Assembly (NCBI GenBank): GCA_013152695.1
Contig: JAADFV010000448.1
Coordinates: 12,274-23,994 of the forward strand
DNA length: 11,721 bases
Source: Chloroflexota bacterium
GTDB taxonomy: Bacteria > Chloroflexota > Anaerolineae > J102
Direction: 5' to 3'
The position numbers and the translations under genes were made by a program. Shown here in pieces: positions 1 through 6,043 of the stretch; position 1 is the first letter of the stretch, and each line of letters opens with the position of its first letter. The notes beneath the pieces were generated by a model, which saw only the letters and a list, made by a program, of their open reading frames with translations, was not told the origin of the DNA and did no database searches.

Positions 1-105
1 AAGACGGCGCCGCCTCCAACCGGCCTGGTTTTCTGGGTTACTGGTTTACAGGGTTACTGTGCTGCGGGTCTACATTGATGTCAATCTGTATACTATTTTC
101 AAAGT
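1..105. repeat. Dispersed repeat, copy 1 (left edge of window)
   Basis: Positions 21-88 match 5770-5836 in direct orientation at about 58 of 68 positions by hand alignment (9 mismatches, one inserted T in the run near position 30). Similarity weakens to the left but continues to the window edge, so the repeat may be longer. The best conserved block, 69-88, centres on the palindrome ATTGATGTCAAT (74-85); copy 2 keeps both arms and differs only in the two central bases. Differences between the copies fall mainly at first and second codon positions of the only shared open frame, so this looks like a decayed or non-coding repeat rather than a conserved peptide. No gene is supported in 1-157. Confidence 0.65.
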
Positions 106-157
106 AGCCAGATGGTATTTGCCGGCAAGGGGGAAGCATCCTCAAGAAAACGGCGAC

Positions 158-592
158 TTAGTCTTTTTCGCTTGCGCGGACAATCATCACCGGGCAGGTG
201 GCATGGGCCATAACCTTTTGGCTGACGCTACCCAGCAATAAACTGGCGACAGTGCCAAGGCCACGGGCGCCCATGATGATCAGATCGACATTTTGCACTT
301 CTGCCACGCGCAAAATGGCATCGGCAGGAGGGCCTTCCAGAATTTCAAGGTCGACATTAATTCCCTCTGATTTCAGGGCTTCAGCCGCCGGTTCCAGGAT
401 TTCCTCAGCCTTTTCTACATGACGGGCAATGGTTTCGGAAAGACCTGGTTCGCCGAGGTACTCGGGGACTTTAGGGTGAGCATGAACGAGGATAACTTGG
501 GCACCGGTGAGTTTGGCCAGCTCTTGGCCACACTTTACCGCCTCTTGGGCCGCTTGTGAAGCATCAACAGCAATGAGAATTTTCTGAAACAT
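158..592 (-). CDS. Universal stress protein (UspA family, ATP-binding type)
   Basis: A 144-residue cytoplasmic protein, the usual length for a single-domain Usp. It opens with the typical beta strand FQKILIAVD, with Asp10 in the nucleotide-binding position. Near the C-terminus it has the ATP-binding signature G-2X-G-9X-G-S (Gly108, Gly111, Gly121, Ser122) and then the final strand CPVMIVRA. Members bind ATP and act in stress survival; the specific role here cannot be read from sequence. The start at 592 is chosen because AAAGGAGG lies about 8 bases upstream on the minus strand and the Usp fold starts here; the open frame extends further upstream to 709 but that part has no Usp similarity. The gene lies 206 bases after the nurA-like gene. 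That gap holds only a weak 5-bp inverted repeat (AAGGC/GCCTT), and I could not fix a promoter with confidence. Confidence 0.93.
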   Translation of the reverse strand: MFQKILIAVDASQAAQEAVKCGQELAKLTGAQVILVHAHPKVPEYLGEPGLSETIARHVEKAEEILEPAAEALKSEGINVDLEILEGPPADAILRVAEVQNVDLIIMGARGLGTVASLLLGSVSQKVMAHATCPVMIVRASEKD

Positions 593-798
593 TATCGTCC
601 CTCCTTTGGTGGGAAGTTTGCAGACAATTAGGCTTGGCAGCAAATCATTTATTGCTACATCTCTAGTGTAGCAAGGATTGATTGGAAAAGCATTTGAAAA
701 CAATGACAAAGGCTAAAAAATAGGCCTTATTCCCCTGACTTGAAGGCAATTCTCTGCTTATCAAGCGGCCAGAATGCCTTCAATAAGCATAGGTGGTA

Positions 799-2007
799 TT
801 ATTTTGTACCGTACTGACGGCTTTGGCCCTTTGCTATCGCTTTCGCCGAAGCCTCTGGCATCATGCCTGTGCTGTTTGAAATTGCCACCGATAAAAATCG
901 ATCCAGGTCCCGTTTTTCCTGCTGTGTCACGACCGCAAGTTCATCTGCACGCACAAGGACATAAGGGAAATGGGTGCCTTCACAATCATCGAATATTGCT
1001 GTTTGAACTTTATCTACCAGCTCGGGTTGCCGGGCAGCCCATTCCGGAAGATCGATGCGGACAATCCGGGCATCTTCTACGTCTGCACTGCGGGCGACAT
1101 TCATATAAAAGAAACATATACGCTGACCGGCATTCCTGAAATCTTCCCGGTTGACTTTGGCCGTGGAGGCAAAAAGTGCCGAGCGCTGATTCGGAGCCAG
1201 TAAGGCGCTAAAAAGCATCCTGTCTGTCAAGGCCCGATAATCGTTCTCTTGCACCCGCTCCCGCGTGATTTCATCTGGTTGCAATCGCGCAACCCACAGT
1301 AAGCGCACAACATTAGCCGAACGCGGTCTTCCCACAAAGCCGATGGGAATGGCATGGGCTTGTTGGATGGTTTGGAGCTGGGCAATGTAAGATTCCAATA
1401 GTTGGCGTTTATCTGCTGTCGTTTCTCTCTCACCCAACCACATCATCAACTGCCCATCTTTCATCGCCAATACAAGTTGCTCCAGATCACCTCCCCAGTG
1501 ACGCCGTTCAGCCTGGGCTAAATGGGCCAGCATACGGATTTCAGCAACTTCACGGCGAGTATTGACCCATTCATTCCCAATTAGATTTTGGCCCTGCTCG
1601 TAGAGATCGGCCTCTTGGAAAAAGAGCTGTGGCTCCGTTTCAACGATCGGCGCCTCACCGCTTCCCACCCGCAAGACAATCGAGCCGATGTTGAGCAAAT
1701 AATAAAGCACCGGTCCATGACGGTCGGGATAGATCTGTGATCCATCCACTCCAATCAGACTGACGTTGGTAACAGCTACTTGGGGACGGTGTCGTCGATC
1801 AAGGGTGTTTTCCAGGGGTTCGGCGCCACGCCAGGTGCTGTCAGCCTGAATTGTCGCTCTAATCTTTTCTGACAGCGCTGCGTCCACGGCGATCTCTGAT
1901 AAAGCTGCCCGTGCATCTCGAGCCAGCTTGTTGTATTTCAGCTTGCGCTCAGCAGCATCTTGGCCCAATAGGTCGACTTTATCGAGCAGTTTCCGTAATT
2001 CGAGCAT
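799..2007 (-). CDS. nurA: NurA-family 5'-3' nuclease (NurA domain protein)
   Basis: A 402-residue soluble protein with the NurA domain layout. The first acidic motif is in LIGVDGSQIYP (Asp88), a second is KDGQL (Asp184), and the C-terminal conserved region is PYVLVRADELAVVTQQE (348-364). NurA is a metal-dependent nuclease known from archaea, where it resects DNA ends together with the HerA ATPase and Mre11-Rad50; bacterial homologues occur, including in Chloroflexota. The N-terminal 60 residues are a charged helix, as in other members. The start at 2007 gives a natural N-terminus, but there is no clear Shine-Dalgarno site before it. No herA-like ATPase is in the window; the neighbours are a PHP phosphoesterase upstream and a Usp downstream. 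The family call is fairly sure; DNA-end processing is inferred from the family. Confidence 0.82.
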   Translation of the reverse strand: MLELRKLLDKVDLLGQDAAERKLKYNKLARDARAALSEIAVDAALSEKIRATIQADSTWRGAEPLENTLDRRHRPQVAVTNVSLIGVDGSQIYPDRHGPVLYYLLNIGSIVLRVGSGEAPIVETEPQLFFQEADLYEQGQNLIGNEWVNTRREVAEIRMLAHLAQAERRHWGGDLEQLVLAMKDGQLMMWLGERETTADKRQLLESYIAQLQTIQQAHAIPIGFVGRPRSANVVRLLWVARLQPDEITRERVQENDYRALTDRMLFSALLAPNQRSALFASTAKVNREDFRNAGQRICFFYMNVARSADVEDARIVRIDLPEWAARQPELVDKVQTAIFDDCEGTHFPYVLVRADELAVVTQQEKRDLDRFLSVAISNSTGMMPEASAKAIAKGQSRQYGTK

Positions 2008-2044
2008 GAGGGTTTTGGAGAAAAACTAGAACATATTTTCGGGA

Positions 2045-2074
2045 ATCATATCATAAATCTCTCTTTTCGGCAAA
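2045..2074 (-). promoter_or_regulatory. Possible extended -10 promoter for the nurA-like gene
   Basis: Read on the minus strand: TTTGCC (2069-2074), an 18-base spacer, then TGATATGAT, which gives an extended -10 (TG-A-TATGAT, hexamer 2045-2050). The predicted start near 2038 leaves about 30 bases of leader before the nurA-like ATG at 2007. The -35 match is poor. The rest of the 229-base gap (2008-2236) shows nothing else I can support. Confidence 0.35.
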
Positions 2075-2236
2075 GTCCCTGCATAATAGACGGCAATTTC
2101 AAATCTGGCCTCCATTGGCTTGTTTTTTCCTGCAGGGTAAGCGACTTCGCTATGATTGCTCGTGCCAAAATCACGGCCACTTTCGCATGAAGAGTTGTAG
2201 CAAGCTGTAAGTGGCGCTCCAGAGCCTGCCTATCGC

Positions 2237-2953
2237 CTATTTTCGCCGTCGCCTGATACCTTCTCCCTTCAGATCATCGATGATACCCAGGCCATAACGC
2301 AGTACCAGTTTTAGAGCATGTTTGTGCACAAACCGCGCATCCCGTCGCGTGGGGATCGGCACCACCGATCCTGTTTCTAAGGCCAGGCGTAAATCCTGGG
2401 CGGTATGACCGGCGAAGGCAGTGCGGGCATTGCCAATGGCGGAGAGCATGTGGGCGTCGGAACAGCCGATGGCTGCTAAGCCCGTTTCCCATCGTAACTG
2501 CTGTGCCCCCTCATTTTGACGCAGACTTATTTGCGAGCCGTTCTCTGCTTCGATACCGGCTAACAAACCGGGATAGTGCTCGACGATTTGGCGAAGACGT
2601 TTGGCGCCAATGCTCTTGGCCAGAGGATCGAGAGGATGTGCCGCAAAGGGGAGACCGCCATATACACGTACCCGTTCAGCGGTTTCGACAAAAGACATGT
2701 CTGCTGCCACAGGAGTTTCTAAAAAGAGAGCCAATAAGTGACCTTCCCGCGTGGAAATCTCCAGGCCGGGGATAGCGTCAATGCGATAATCTTGCGCGAG
2801 ATCGCAAGCGCGGAGACTGCTATCCAGGTAATCATGATCGGTGATTGCGATCACATCCAGGTCTGTTCGCGCTGAGGCATAATACAAAATAGCCTCGATA
2901 CTGGCCGTACCATCGCTATGCAAGGAGTGAATGTGGAGGTCGGCAAAACCCAT
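2237..2953 (-). CDS. PHP-domain metal-dependent phosphoesterase
   Basis: A 238-residue protein with all PHP metal-ligand motifs in order: DLHIHSLHSDGT (His7, His9, Asp14), ITDHD (Asp39, His40), PGLEIS (Glu65), AAHP (His106) and CSDAH (Asp166, His168). This matches the stand-alone PHP phosphoesterases (COG0613 type), cytoplasmic enzymes binding two or three metal ions. Some hydrolyse nucleotide or oligonucleotide phosphates; the substrate here is unknown. The C-terminus is very basic (GIRRRRK). The start is placed right at the first PHP strand; I see no Shine-Dalgarno site upstream. It follows argG by 69 bases on the same strand and may be co-transcribed, with a perfect inverted repeat in the gap. 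A link to arginine synthesis is not implied by the domain. Confidence 0.9.
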   Translation of the reverse strand: MGFADLHIHSLHSDGTASIEAILYYASARTDLDVIAITDHDYLDSSLRACDLAQDYRIDAIPGLEISTREGHLLALFLETPVAADMSFVETAERVRVYGGLPFAAHPLDPLAKSIGAKRLRQIVEHYPGLLAGIEAENGSQISLRQNEGAQQLRWETGLAAIGCSDAHMLSAIGNARTAFAGHTAQDLRLALETGSVVPIPTRRDARFVHKHALKLVLRYGLGIIDDLKGEGIRRRRK

Positions 2954-2971
2954 AAGAGGGGTGAAGGGGGG

Positions 2972-3008
2972 CCAATCGCTGGGAAGGGGCAGGGAACCCA
3001 GCGATTGG
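2972..3008 (-). repeat. Perfect 12-bp inverted repeat between argG and the PHP gene
   Basis: CCAATCGCTGGG (2972-2983) and its exact complement CCCAGCGATTGG (2997-3008) flank a 13-base loop. It lies 15 bases after the argG stop and 19 bases before the PHP start. There is no T-run on either side, so it is not a standard intrinsic terminator. It could be an RNA-stabilising or processing hairpin, a partial terminator, or a protein-binding site. Confidence 0.6.
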
Positions 3009-3022
3009 CAGGATTGGTGATA

Positions 3023-4297
3023 TCAGTCGCGTTTGAATTCGCTATAATTGGTTTGGCGGTAATGCGAACCACCTACACCTTCGATATCCAGCATGGCACT
3101 GACTTTTAAGGGGAGACCAAAGAGCTTGATGAAGCCCTCGGCATCCTTCTGATTATAGACATCATCTTCATCAAATGTCACATAGTCTTCACGATAGAGG
3201 CTGTACGGGCTCTTGCGCCCTACCAAAATGGCATTTCCTTTGTAAAGCTTGAAACGAGCAGTGCCAGTTATGTTCGTCTCTGTGGTCTGTACGAAAGCAT
3301 CGAGGGCTTCACGCAGGGGAGTAAACCACTGGCCGTTATAGACGAGTTCGGCATATTTGAGGCCAATTTGTTGTTTATAGTGTAAAGTTTCTTTATCGAG
3401 ACAGAGCTGTTCCAGGGCGGCGTGTGCTTCATACAGCAAGGTACCCCCGGGTGTCTCGTAAATACCGTGTGACTTCATGCCTACGAGGCGGTTTTCAACG
3501 AGATCGATACGGCCAATCCCGTGTTTAGCTCCTAACTCATTGAGGATCTCGACAATTCCTACTGGACCGCGGGCAACACCGTTTACACGTACGGGAATAC
3601 CACTTTTGAAGTCGATTTCGACATATTCAGGCTCATCCGGGGCTTTTTCGGGAGAGACGGTTACAGTGTACATCTCCTCTTCGGGTTCATTCCAGGGGTC
3701 TTCAAGCAATCCCCCTTCGTGGCTCATATGCCAGAGATTGCGATCTCGGCTGTAAATCGATTTTTCGGTGGCGGCGACAGGTACATTGTATTCAGCGGCA
3801 TAGGCTAAGGCGTCTTTCCGCCCGCGAATGTCCCACTCTCGCCAGGGCGCGATAATTTTAAGCTTGGGATTCAAGGCCATGACGGTAAGCTCAAAGCGCA
3901 CCTGATCATTGCCTTTACCTGTGGCGCCGTGGGCAACGGCATCCGCTCCTTCGAGCTCGGCAATTTCGACCAGGCGTTTGGCAATGAGGGGCCGCGCCAT
4001 CGAGGTGCCGAGAAGATATTTACGCTCATAAACGGCCCCGGCCTGCATGGTAGGAAAAACATAATCGGTGATGAATTCCATACGCAAGTCTTCGATATAG
4101 AGCTTGCTGGCGCCGGAAGCAATAGCTTTTTCTTCCAGGCCGGAAAGTTCTTCTTCCTGGCCCAGATTTGCGCTAAAACAGATGACTTCGCAGTCATAGT
4201 TATTGCGCAGCCAGGGAACAATGACGGAGGTGTCGAGCCCACCGGAGTAGGCGAGCACTACTTTTTTCACTTGAGAGCGAGGGGATGAATCAGACAT
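3023..4297 (-). CDS. argG: Argininosuccinate synthase
   Basis: A 424-residue cytoplasmic enzyme of the usual family length. It joins citrulline and aspartate using ATP to give argininosuccinate, the penultimate step of arginine synthesis. The N-terminal PP-loop ATP-binding motif [10 protein letters not shown] lies at residues 16-25, and the second family signature [14 protein letters not shown] at 123-136. The start at 4297 has GGAG seven bases upstream. No argH or other arg gene is in the window, so argG stands apart from its pathway here. All 22 arginines are encoded by CGN codons, which matters for the leader ORF upstream. Expression appears to start from the promoter at 4510-4538 and to pass an Arg-rich leader ORF and an intrinsic terminator before the gene. 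A PHP gene follows after 69 bases. Confidence 0.98.
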   Translation of the reverse strand: MSDSSPRSQVKKVVLAYSGGLDTSVIVPWLRNNYDCEVICFSANLGQEEELSGLEEKAIASGASKLYIEDLRMEFITDYVFPTMQAGAVYERKYLLGTSMARPLIAKRLVEIAELEGADAVAHGATGKGNDQVRFELTVMALNPKLKIIAPWREWDIRGRKDALAYAAEYNVPVAATEKSIYSRDRNLWHMSHEGGLLEDPWNEPEEEMYTVTVSPEKAPDEPEYVEIDFKSGIPVRVNGVARGPVGIVEILNELGAKHGIGRIDLVENRLVGMKSHGIYETPGGTLLYEAHAALEQLCLDKETLHYKQQIGLKYAELVYNGQWFTPLREALDAFVQTTETNITGTARFKLYKGNAILVGRKSPYSLYREDYVTFDEDDVYNQKDAEGFIKLFGLPLKVSAMLDIEGVGGSHYRQTNYSEFKRD

Positions 4298-4368
4298 TTC
4301 GAACTCCTAAGAATAATGATGGTGAGGGAAGCAAGAATGGCAGGGGGCATAGATCGTTTTCCGGGTAC

Positions 4369-4401
4369 AAAAAAACCACGATGGATGCTTACATCGTGGT
4401 T
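4369..4401 (-). terminator. Intrinsic terminator inside the argG leader (attenuator)
   Basis: On the minus strand AACCACGATG (4392-4401) pairs perfectly with CATCGTGGTT (4374-4383) across an 8-base loop and runs straight into seven Ts (4375-4369). It lies downstream of the argG promoter and about 70 bases before the argG ATG, with no gene ending above it other than the short Arg-rich leader ORF. A terminator in this position would end argG transcripts early unless overridden, which is the arrangement of an attenuator. Confidence 0.85.
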
Positions 4402-4403
4402 GG

Positions 4404-4469
4404 GGAACGAGTCAAGGCCAGGGAGTAGGCGCGACGGTTGGGGTCAGGCTGAAAGCCTTACCTCGTTCC
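4404..4469 (-). promoter_or_regulatory. Candidate switching stem in the argG leader RNA
   Basis: In the minus-strand RNA, GGAACGAG (4462-4469, inside codons 12-14 of the leader ORF) is exactly complementary to CTCGTTCC (4404-4411), which ends two bases before the terminator stem. It encloses a 5-bp hairpin, AGGCT-TTC-AGCCT, over the end of the leader ORF. A second possible pairing, CCAGG (codons 8-9, 4477-4481) with CCTGG (4418-4422), crosses the first, so the two cannot coexist except as a pseudoknot. A ribosome position on the Arg codons would decide which can form. I did not find a convincing antiterminator that directly covers the terminator's 5' arm, so the mechanism is unresolved. Confidence 0.5.
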
Positions 4470-4503
4470 TCTGCGTCCTGGACCTGAAAAATATCAATGT
4501 CAT
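4444..4503 (-). CDS. Arginine-rich leader peptide of argG (19 aa, probably leaderless)
   Basis: A short ORF encoding MTLIFFRSRTQRNEVRLSA, then TGA. Four of 19 codons are arginine (positions 7, 9, 12, 16), all AGG, while argG itself uses only CGN for its 22 arginines. The ATG lies seven bases after the -10 hexamer of the argG promoter, so the predicted transcription start falls on or within a base or so of the A of ATG. There is therefore no room for a Shine-Dalgarno site, and translation would be leaderless. An intrinsic terminator follows 42 bases after the stop codon. By analogy with the trp, his and leu leaders, ribosome stalling at arginine codons would signal scarcity of charged tRNA-Arg and let argG be transcribed. 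The ORF, promoter and terminator are seen directly; function as a sensor is inference. Confidence 0.72.
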   Translation of the reverse strand: MTLIFFRSRTQRNEVRLSA

Positions 4504-4509
4504 AACTTC

Positions 4510-4538
4510 ACTATAGCGGTATCGTTCAGGATTGTCAA
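4510..4538 (-). promoter_or_regulatory. Sigma-70 type promoter of argG
   Basis: On the minus strand: -35 TTGACA (4533-4538, perfect consensus), 17-base spacer, -10 TATAGT (4510-4515, five of six). The predicted start is about 4502-4504, at the ATG of the Arg-rich leader ORF. It is the strongest promoter match in the window. Confidence 0.85.
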
Positions 4539-4545
4539 CTTAGGG

Positions 4546-4677
4546 CGTATCTCGTGGAGACTGTATCCGTTTAGTCGGTGCTGCATGAAAATTTCGCTGA
4601 TTAAAGTGCGTCGCACCTGCCGAGGTGCGACGCACTTGGTTCGCGCCAACTAAATTGATACAGTATCGTATCTCGTG
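4546..4677. mobile_element. MITE-like palindromic element flanked by an 11-bp direct repeat
   Basis: The 11-bp sequence CGTATCTCGTG occurs at 4546-4556 and again at 4667-4677, consistent with a target-site duplication. Just inside it are terminal inverted repeats: ACTGTATC..TTTAGT..GG.GC from 4560 on the left, matching the complement of the right end (up to about 4664) at 18 of 22 positions. The middle holds a perfect 15-bp hairpin (4604-4637). There is no coding capacity, as expected for a non-autonomous element. It ends 8 bases short of the argG -35 box, so it may have brought or replaced upstream sequence. Target length and transposase family are not recognisable; it could also be an intergenic repeat of other origin. 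Confidence 0.55.
4604..4637. repeat. Perfect 15-bp hairpin with GCCG loop
   Basis: AAGTGCGTCGCACCT (4604-4618) pairs with AGGTGCGACGCACTT (4623-4637) across a four-base loop. Each arm also contains its own small palindrome (GTGCG-N-CGCAC), so the unit is built from alternating copies of one pentamer. The core at 4612-4629 reappears with one base deleted at 10389-10405. It lacks a T-run and is unlikely to be an efficient intrinsic terminator here. Confidence 0.7.
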
Positions 4678-4836
4678 CCTAAGGGTGCAACTCCGCTTGC
4701 CGTAACTGAGCGAACGCGGGGCAATGACAAAACGGGGTGACTGCAGGCCAATAAGTGATGGAAAGGGCATGTGACAAAGCGTACCAGAAATAGCGATGAT
4801 TGATCTTAGAGAGAAACGAGCCCTCTAGCGGAACTG

Positions 4837-4864
4837 TTTACAAAGGGCATTCGTCTGTTAAAAT
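4837..4864 (+). promoter_or_regulatory. Likely promoter of the lipoprotein gene
   Basis: TTTACA (4837-4842), 16-base spacer, TAAAAT (4859-4864). The predicted start near 4871 leaves about 40 bases before the ATG at 4913. In the stretch 4678-4836 between the MITE-like element and this promoter I see nothing I can name. Confidence 0.5.
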
Positions 4865-4912
4865 AATGTATTCTCTCTTCACGCATTGTCTTTTTGCTAG
4901 AGGATTTTGATC

Positions 4913-5593
4913 ATGTCTTCGAGATTACTGTTACGTTTGCTCATTTTACTCCTTCTCTTTGCTGTTGTTTTAGTGGGGTGCAGTGGGATACTGGGCGGGA
5001 AAGCACCCGCCGGTCATCTCATTTACAGTGCTCCCACAAAGAAGACCGTCCCCATCGGTGAATTTTTACCCGGAACGGGTATTCAATATGTGGGGCCGGT
5101 GGAAGGCAAAGGGGCTGAGCTCATGATAGATGGCGAGCGCGCCTATAAAAAGGTGGCTGATAGTGTGGATTGGAAAGGATCACCTGTAGTCGGAGTTAAG
5201 TTGGATCTGGGTCAGCGTATCCTTTGGTATAATGAAGAGTCTTTGGGTTTGGGCGGATCTGTGAAGATTGATGTTGCTGATGTCAATCCTCAGCCTATTC
5301 AATACCTTCCTGATACTCCCATCCATTATGCTATTCCCACCACATACCGGGTCAAAGTCGGGGAGACTGTTCCCGGTACGCTTTTGCGCATCGAAGGAAT
5401 TGATCCGGAAAAAGGTGTCGAGTTTTCAGGATTCACTGAGGACCAGTACCGTTACCGTAAAGTGGCCGATTCTTTACAGTGGGAGGGCAGCTTGCGACCG
5501 GGCGTCGCCCTTTCGTTGGTTCTACGCGTGGCCTGGATACGTGATGGCAAGGTACAATTGGCGGGGATTGCCAACATATTGATGACGCCTTAA
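4913..5593 (+). CDS. Predicted lipoprotein with two tandem copies of an unknown domain
   Basis: A 226-residue protein of no family I recognise. It has a classic lipoprotein signal: MSSRLLLR, a leucine-rich stretch, then lipobox LVGC with Cys23 as the lipidated residue. The mature part is two copies of one module of about 82 residues (roughly 37-119 and 138-220). The shared core is Y+KVADS.(D/Q)W.GS...GV.L.L..R..W, and each copy also has a VG/IGE..PGT element near its start. Proline-containing linkers separate them. It should sit on the outer face of the membrane. The ATG at 4913 is preferred over a TTG at 4907 because AGAGGA (4899-4904) is 8 bases from the ATG but only 2 from the TTG. It is transcribed divergently from argG. 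The repeat region 5594-6043 follows, with no obvious terminator. Confidence 0.82.
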   Translation: MSSRLLLRLLILLLLFAVVLVGCSGILGGKAPAGHLIYSAPTKKTVPIGEFLPGTGIQYVGPVEGKGAELMIDGERAYKKVADSVDWKGSPVVGVKLDLGQRILWYNEESLGLGGSVKIDVADVNPQPIQYLPDTPIHYAIPTTYRVKVGETVPGTLLRIEGIDPEKGVEFSGFTEDQYRYRKVADSLQWEGSLRPGVALSLVLRVAWIRDGKVQLAGIANILMTP

Positions 5594-5750
5594 ATTATAT
5601 TTGTAGCGAAGAGACCCGGCGCAACGCGCAGGCCAAAACGGATGAAAATGGGAGGCGGTGGATGGCGATTGCGAAGCCGCCCGGGAGCAGTTCGCGCCGC
5701 GCACAGACCAAGTGTAGCCCGGAAAACCTCTAAACCGGAAAACCGGGATG

Positions 5751-5855
5751 GGGCGGCTTCGCCCATAATCGGCCTGGTTTCTGGGTTACTGGTTTCCTGG
5801 GCTATTGTGCTATGGCTCTACATTGAAATCAATCTGCGTCCTATTCACGAAGCAG
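5751..5855. repeat. Dispersed repeat, copy 2
   Basis: Second copy of the repeat seen at the left edge of the window, about 85% identical over 5770-5836. The conserved palindrome here is ATTGAAATCAAT (5822-5833). The sequence from 5642 can be read as a 76-codon frame ending at 5872 with one hydrophobic stretch, but the first half is low-quality (Gly/Arg/Pro-rich), no ribosome site precedes it, and copy 1 has a frameshift, so I do not call a gene. The rest of the 450-base gap 5594-6043 holds only this repeat and the putative promoter following it. Confidence 0.65.
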
Positions 5856-5861
5856 CAATTG

Positions 5862-5888
5862 TGCTACAATAGTGACATCTTGAAGATG
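5862..5888 (+). promoter_or_regulatory. Possible extended -10 promoter with palindrome at the start site (DUF2207 operon)
   Basis: TGCTACAAT (5862-5870) is an extended -10; the -35 region is weak. The predicted start at about 5877 falls within the perfect 13-base palindrome CATCTTGAAGATG (5876-5888), which would suit a repressor site. The leader to the DUF2207 ATG at 6044 would be about 165 bases. An alternative promoter is TTGAAA (5907-5912) with TAGAAT (5932-5937), but its 19-base spacer is long. Confidence 0.4.
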
Positions 5889-6043
5889 CTTGTTGTGGCT
5901 ATTTCCTTGAAACTTTGCCTGCTCTGAAACGTAGAATATCATGAGTCAGAGACGGCAATCTACGGGAGGATTGACGTCTATTGGCAGGTTGGTTACCCCA
6001 AATGACTCCCTCACCTTATTTGATTTACGGAGCGTTGTTACTT

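Noticed and set aside
119..128. TTGCCGGCAA palindrome downstream of the stress protein gene as a terminator
   Set aside because: It has no loop and no T-run, and is short enough to be chance.
593..709. N-terminal extension of the universal stress protein
   Set aside because: A strong AAAGGAGG site and the Usp fold both place the start at 592; the upstream part has no family similarity.
4298..4503. T-box riboswitch or other known riboswitch as explanation for the argG leader
   Set aside because: I found no T-box antiterminator consensus and no recognised riboswitch core; the Arg-rich ORF explains the terminator better.
4540..4770. 76-codon minus-strand ORF across the MITE-like element
   Set aside because: It is a reading through palindromic repeat sequence with no protein-like composition or ribosome site.
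5642..5872. 76-codon ORF with one hydrophobic segment (GLVSGLLVSWAIVLWLYIEI)
   Set aside because: Its second half is the dispersed repeat, the other copy is frameshifted, substitutions do not favour third codon positions, and no ribosome site precedes the start.
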